Assembly (NCBI GenBank): GCA_903925445.1
Contig: CAIYFE010000333.1
Span: 1 to 8,859, forward strand
Origin: an uncultured Burkholderiales bacterium
GTDB lineage: Bacteria; Pseudomonadota; Gammaproteobacteria; Burkholderiales; Burkholderiaceae_C
DNA: 8,859 bases
Direction: 5' to 3'
The notes under the pieces are model-generated. The model saw only the letters and a program-made list of their open reading frames with translations, was not told where the DNA came from and searched no databases. Shown piece after piece: positions 7,498 to 8,859 of this stretch (position 1 is its first letter; each line of letters starts with the position of its first letter). Made by a program: the position numbers and the translations under genes.

Positions 7498-8133
7498 ATG
7501 ATTGATTTTCCGTTTTTGCTGCTGTGCTTGGCGGCTTACTTGGTCGGTTCGCTGTCGTTTGCGGTCATTGTGAGTCGCGTCATGGGCTTGGATGATCCGC
7601 GCACTTACGGCAGTCAAAATCCTGGCGCGACCAATGTGCTGCGTTCGGGCAATAAAAAAGCCGCCATTGCGACTTTGTTGCTCGATGCGCTCAAGGGGTA
7701 TGTGCCTGTGGTGGTCGTCAAACTTTTTGGCGCCAGCTACGGTTTCGATGACCAAGCCGTGGCCTGCGTTGCATTGGCCGCTTTTGTCGGTCACGTCTGG
7801 CCGGTGTTTTTTGGTTTCAAAGGCGGCAAAGGTGTGGCGACTGCAGCAGGTATTTTGTTTGCGGTGGAACCCTTGTTGGGGCTTGCCACGATGAGCACTT
7901 GGTTGATCGTGGCGTTTTTCTTTCGCTACTCGTCACTGGCTGCGGTGGCAGCTTCGTTGTTTGCGCCTGCTTACTATTTGCTGGGCGATCAAGTGGCGTG
8001 GACCATCAGCCCTGCGCAATTGTTGGCCGTGACTTTCATGAGCGCCATGTTGATGTTGCGGCACAAAGACAACATCACGCGTTTGGTGGCGGGACAAGAA
8101 TCCAAAATTGGCGCGAAGAAGGACGAGGCCTGA
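7498..8133 (+). CDS. plsY: Acyl-phosphate:glycerol-3-phosphate acyltransferase PlsY
   Basis: PlsY is an inner-membrane enzyme that transfers an acyl chain from acyl-phosphate (made by PlsX) to position 1 of glycerol-3-phosphate, the first step of phospholipid synthesis. At 211 residues it has the usual family length. The three conserved loops are visible: GSLSFAVIVSR (17-27), the glycerol-phosphate-binding GSQNPGATNVLR (38-49) and GHVWPVFFGFKGGKG (98-112). A late conserved HKDNITRL (189-196) precedes a charged tail. Hydrophobic segments near 4-26, 56-77, 86-105, 115-140 and 145-186 fit a multi-pass membrane protein. The ATG is preceded by a purine-rich AAGAAAG about eight bases upstream. It follows the Tas gene after 12 bases and converges on the SRPBCC gene, with 6 bases between the stop codons and no hairpin terminator between them. 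Confidence 0.97.
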   Translation: MIDFPFLLLCLAAYLVGSLSFAVIVSRVMGLDDPRTYGSQNPGATNVLRSGNKKAAIATLLLDALKGYVPVVVVKLFGASYGFDDQAVACVALAAFVGHVWPVFFGFKGGKGVATAAGILFAVEPLLGLATMSTWLIVAFFFRYSSLAAVAASLFAPAYYLLGDQVAWTISPAQLLAVTFMSAMLMLRHKDNITRLVAGQESKIGAKKDEA

Positions 8134-8139
8134 GCCGGA

Positions 8140-8547
8140 TCACGCCTTCGATTGAACGTGCTGGGCGAAACGATTCAAGATGGCTTGCCAGCCATCGCGC
8201 TGTTGCTCTAACGGGTGTTGGGTTTCTGCATCGAAGGTGACGCGCACCGTCACGCTGTTTGCGTTGCTGACAAATTCGACGACACAGCTTCGTTCGCCAA
8301 AAGCATATTCAATCAACGCATGGGGCACGATGCGGGTGTAAGTGCCCGCAAAGTCAAAACCAAAGCTGCCGTCTTTGGCCTCCATGCGTGAGGAAAAAGT
8401 ACCGCCCACGCGCAAATCCACCGAAGCACGGGTGGTGTGCCAATCGTCCGATGCTGCATTCCATTGTTGGATGTCTGCCGGCGTGGTGTAGGCGTCCCAG
8501 ACTTTGGCCATCGGCGCTTGGACTTGGGTTTCAACGGTGATTTTCAT
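8140..8547 (-). CDS. SRPBCC-fold protein, AHSA1 (Hsp90-ATPase-activator homologue 1-like) domain
   Basis: This 135-residue soluble protein has a single START/Bet v1-like ligand-binding fold of the AHSA1 family. It shows a short ITVETQVQAP first strand, the VWDAYTTPADIQQWN helix (16-30), the highly typical DDWHTTRASVDLRVGGTFSSRMEAKDG region (34-60, key residues W36, G48-G49, F51, R54-M55), and a C-terminal helix with GWQAILNRF (119-127). Members are small hydrophobic-ligand-binding or chaperone-like proteins; despite the name, most bacterial ones have no shown Hsp90 link, and the ligand is unknown. An in-frame TTG at 8595 would add 16 residues, but ATG 8547 fits where the family normally begins. 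Its ribosome-binding site is weak. The gene is probably monocistronic: a strong terminator lies upstream, separating it from yajQ, and it converges on plsY. Confidence 0.92.
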   Translation of the reverse strand: MKITVETQVQAPMAKVWDAYTTPADIQQWNAASDDWHTTRASVDLRVGGTFSSRMEAKDGSFGFDFAGTYTRIVPHALIEYAFGERSCVVEFVSNANSVTVRVTFDAETQHPLEQQRDGWQAILNRFAQHVQSKA

Positions 8548-8580
8548 GTTGAACTTTGGGGTGGTTGATGGACGTGAGAG

Positions 8581-8586
8581 TGTATA
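8581..8586 (-). promoter_or_regulatory. Possible -10 element for the SRPBCC gene
   Basis: TATACA on the minus strand lies 33 bases before the ATG at 8547 and matches the first four bases of the TATAAT consensus. No good -35 hexamer is found 16-18 bases upstream. If used, transcription would start near 8574 and the phased repeats at 8611-8650 would fall at about -37 to -76. This is an inference from spacing only. Confidence 0.3.
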
Positions 8587-8610
8587 CAGGCGCAAGCAAA
8601 CAGACAGTCG

Positions 8611-8650
8611 TTGGCAGTTATTGCCAGTTACCGTGAGTTACCAGCAGTTT
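8611..8650. repeat. Four tandem 10-base units ending in AGTTA/AGTTT
   Basis: AGTTA occurs at 8616-8620, 8626-8630 and 8636-8640, with a degenerate AGTTT at 8646-8650, a period of exactly 10 bases. The first two units are nearly identical (TTGGC and TTGCC before AGTTA). A small inverted repeat, TGGCA (8612-8616) against TGCCA (8622-8626), overlaps them. The block lies 64-103 bases upstream of the SRPBCC start codon and immediately beyond the terminator. One-helical-turn spacing is what tandem sites for a transcription factor would show, but chance or a decayed microrepeat is possible. Confidence 0.6.
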
Positions 8651-8660
8651 TGTTGATTTA

Positions 8661-8703
8661 AAAAGCATGCGACCGTCAAGTTACTTGACGGTCGCTTACT
8701 TTT
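8661..8703. terminator. Bidirectional intrinsic terminator hairpin
   Basis: A perfect 12-base-pair stem (GCGACCGTCAAG at 8669-8680, its complement at 8684-8695) closes a 3-base TTA loop. On the minus strand it is followed by a CTTTTT run (8665-8660 side), and on the plus strand by CTTTT (8699-8703); the AAAAG and CTTTT flanks can also pair. It fits termination of yajQ transcripts coming from the right, and insulates the SRPBCC gene from them. Confidence 0.9.
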
Positions 8704-8778
8704 GACGGTGCAGTTTTTTGCTGAGGCGCAAAACTTTTTTGGATTTACAAAAGTTCTAGCCGTTGTGAAGCAAGCACC

Positions 8779-8792
8779 GATGCGTTCGCATC
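8779..8792. other. Short hairpin at the yajQ stop codon
   Basis: GATGC (8779-8783) pairs with GCATC (8788-8792) around a 4-base loop, overlapping the yajQ stop codon on the minus strand. There is no T run after it, so it is not an intrinsic terminator by itself. It could protect the mRNA 3' end or be coincidental. Confidence 0.45.
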
Positions 8793-8859
8793 AATCTCTG
8801 AAGTTGTTGAACGACAGAGGCAAATCGGTCATGTCTTTGCGAATCAAAGCCATCGCAGC
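8791..8859 (-). CDS. yajQ: YajQ family nucleotide-binding protein, C-terminal 22 residues only
   Basis: The frame open from the right edge ends at TGA (8793-8791) and encodes AAMALIRKDMTDLPLSFNNFRD. It matches the end of YajQ (DUF520): E. coli YajQ ends in [21 protein letters not shown], sharing the MAL(I/V)R and (K/N)NFRD blocks. YajQ proteins are about 160 residues, cytosolic, and bind nucleotides; some bind cyclic di-GMP and act on transcription. Nearness to plsY is, from memory, usual in Burkholderiales and supports the call. Only the tail is in the window, so the domain cannot be assessed. The gene reads toward the hairpin terminator about 90 bases downstream. Confidence 0.85.
   Translation of the reverse strand, partial: AAMALIRKDMTDLPLSFNNFRD

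Noticed and set aside
6691..7794. A 367-codon minus-strand open frame crossing the tas/plsY boundary
   Set aside because: It is the longest antisense frame, but it overlaps two clear genes, has no plausible start context, and reads as compositionally biased Arg/Gln/His/Gly text without a domain.
8716..8740. TTTTGC/GCAAAA hairpin followed by six T on the plus strand
   Set aside because: The stem has only two G-C pairs, and no plus-strand gene ends nearby (plsY ends about 580 bases earlier), so a terminator call is not justified.

Overview
The window looks like ordinary chromosomal DNA from a betaproteobacterium, most likely Burkholderiales and probably Comamonadaceae (Limnohabitans/Rhodoferax-like). 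This rests on the protein types, on the characteristic forms of PepN, PlsY and the YajQ tail, and on a moderately GC-rich coding style with heavy TTG leucine use. The assignment comes from reading the sequence, not from a database search. I see no insertion sequences, phage genes, CRISPR arrays, tRNAs or rRNAs, and no gene-free stretch above 300 bases. The largest gap is about 243 bases, at 8548-8790.

Left half, minus strand, read from right to left: an alpha/beta hydrolase (3719-4633); a small exported protein, probably an outer-membrane beta-barrel (3177-3710); prfB for peptide chain release factor 2 (2024-3128), expressed through the classical programmed +1 frameshift; and pepN for aminopeptidase N (start 2002, running off the left edge). 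Gaps are 8, 48 and 21 bases, so these four may be one transcription unit.

Middle and right, plus strand: an AMP-forming acyl-CoA synthetase (4645-6372), a Tas-type aldo/keto reductase (6409-7485) and plsY, the membrane glycerol-3-phosphate acyltransferase (7498-8133). They are close enough to be co-transcribed. The synthetase and the hydrolase are divergent with only 11 bases between their proposed start codons, so at least one promoter must lie inside the opposing gene.

Right end, minus strand: an SRPBCC/AHSA1-domain protein (8140-8547) converges on plsY with 6 bases between the stop codons. Upstream of it are a run of 10-base-phased AGTTA repeats, a strong symmetrical hairpin terminator, and the last 22 codons of yajQ, cut by the right edge.

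Functionally the window mixes translation termination (RF2), protein turnover (PepN) and acyl/lipid chemistry (acyl-CoA synthetase, PlsY, a hydrolase, a possibly PagP-like barrel). I found no convincing new multi-gene system. The points most worth a second look are the uncharacterised barrel protein, the very tight divergent start region, the phased repeats and the prfB recoding site, which simple gene calling would truncate.
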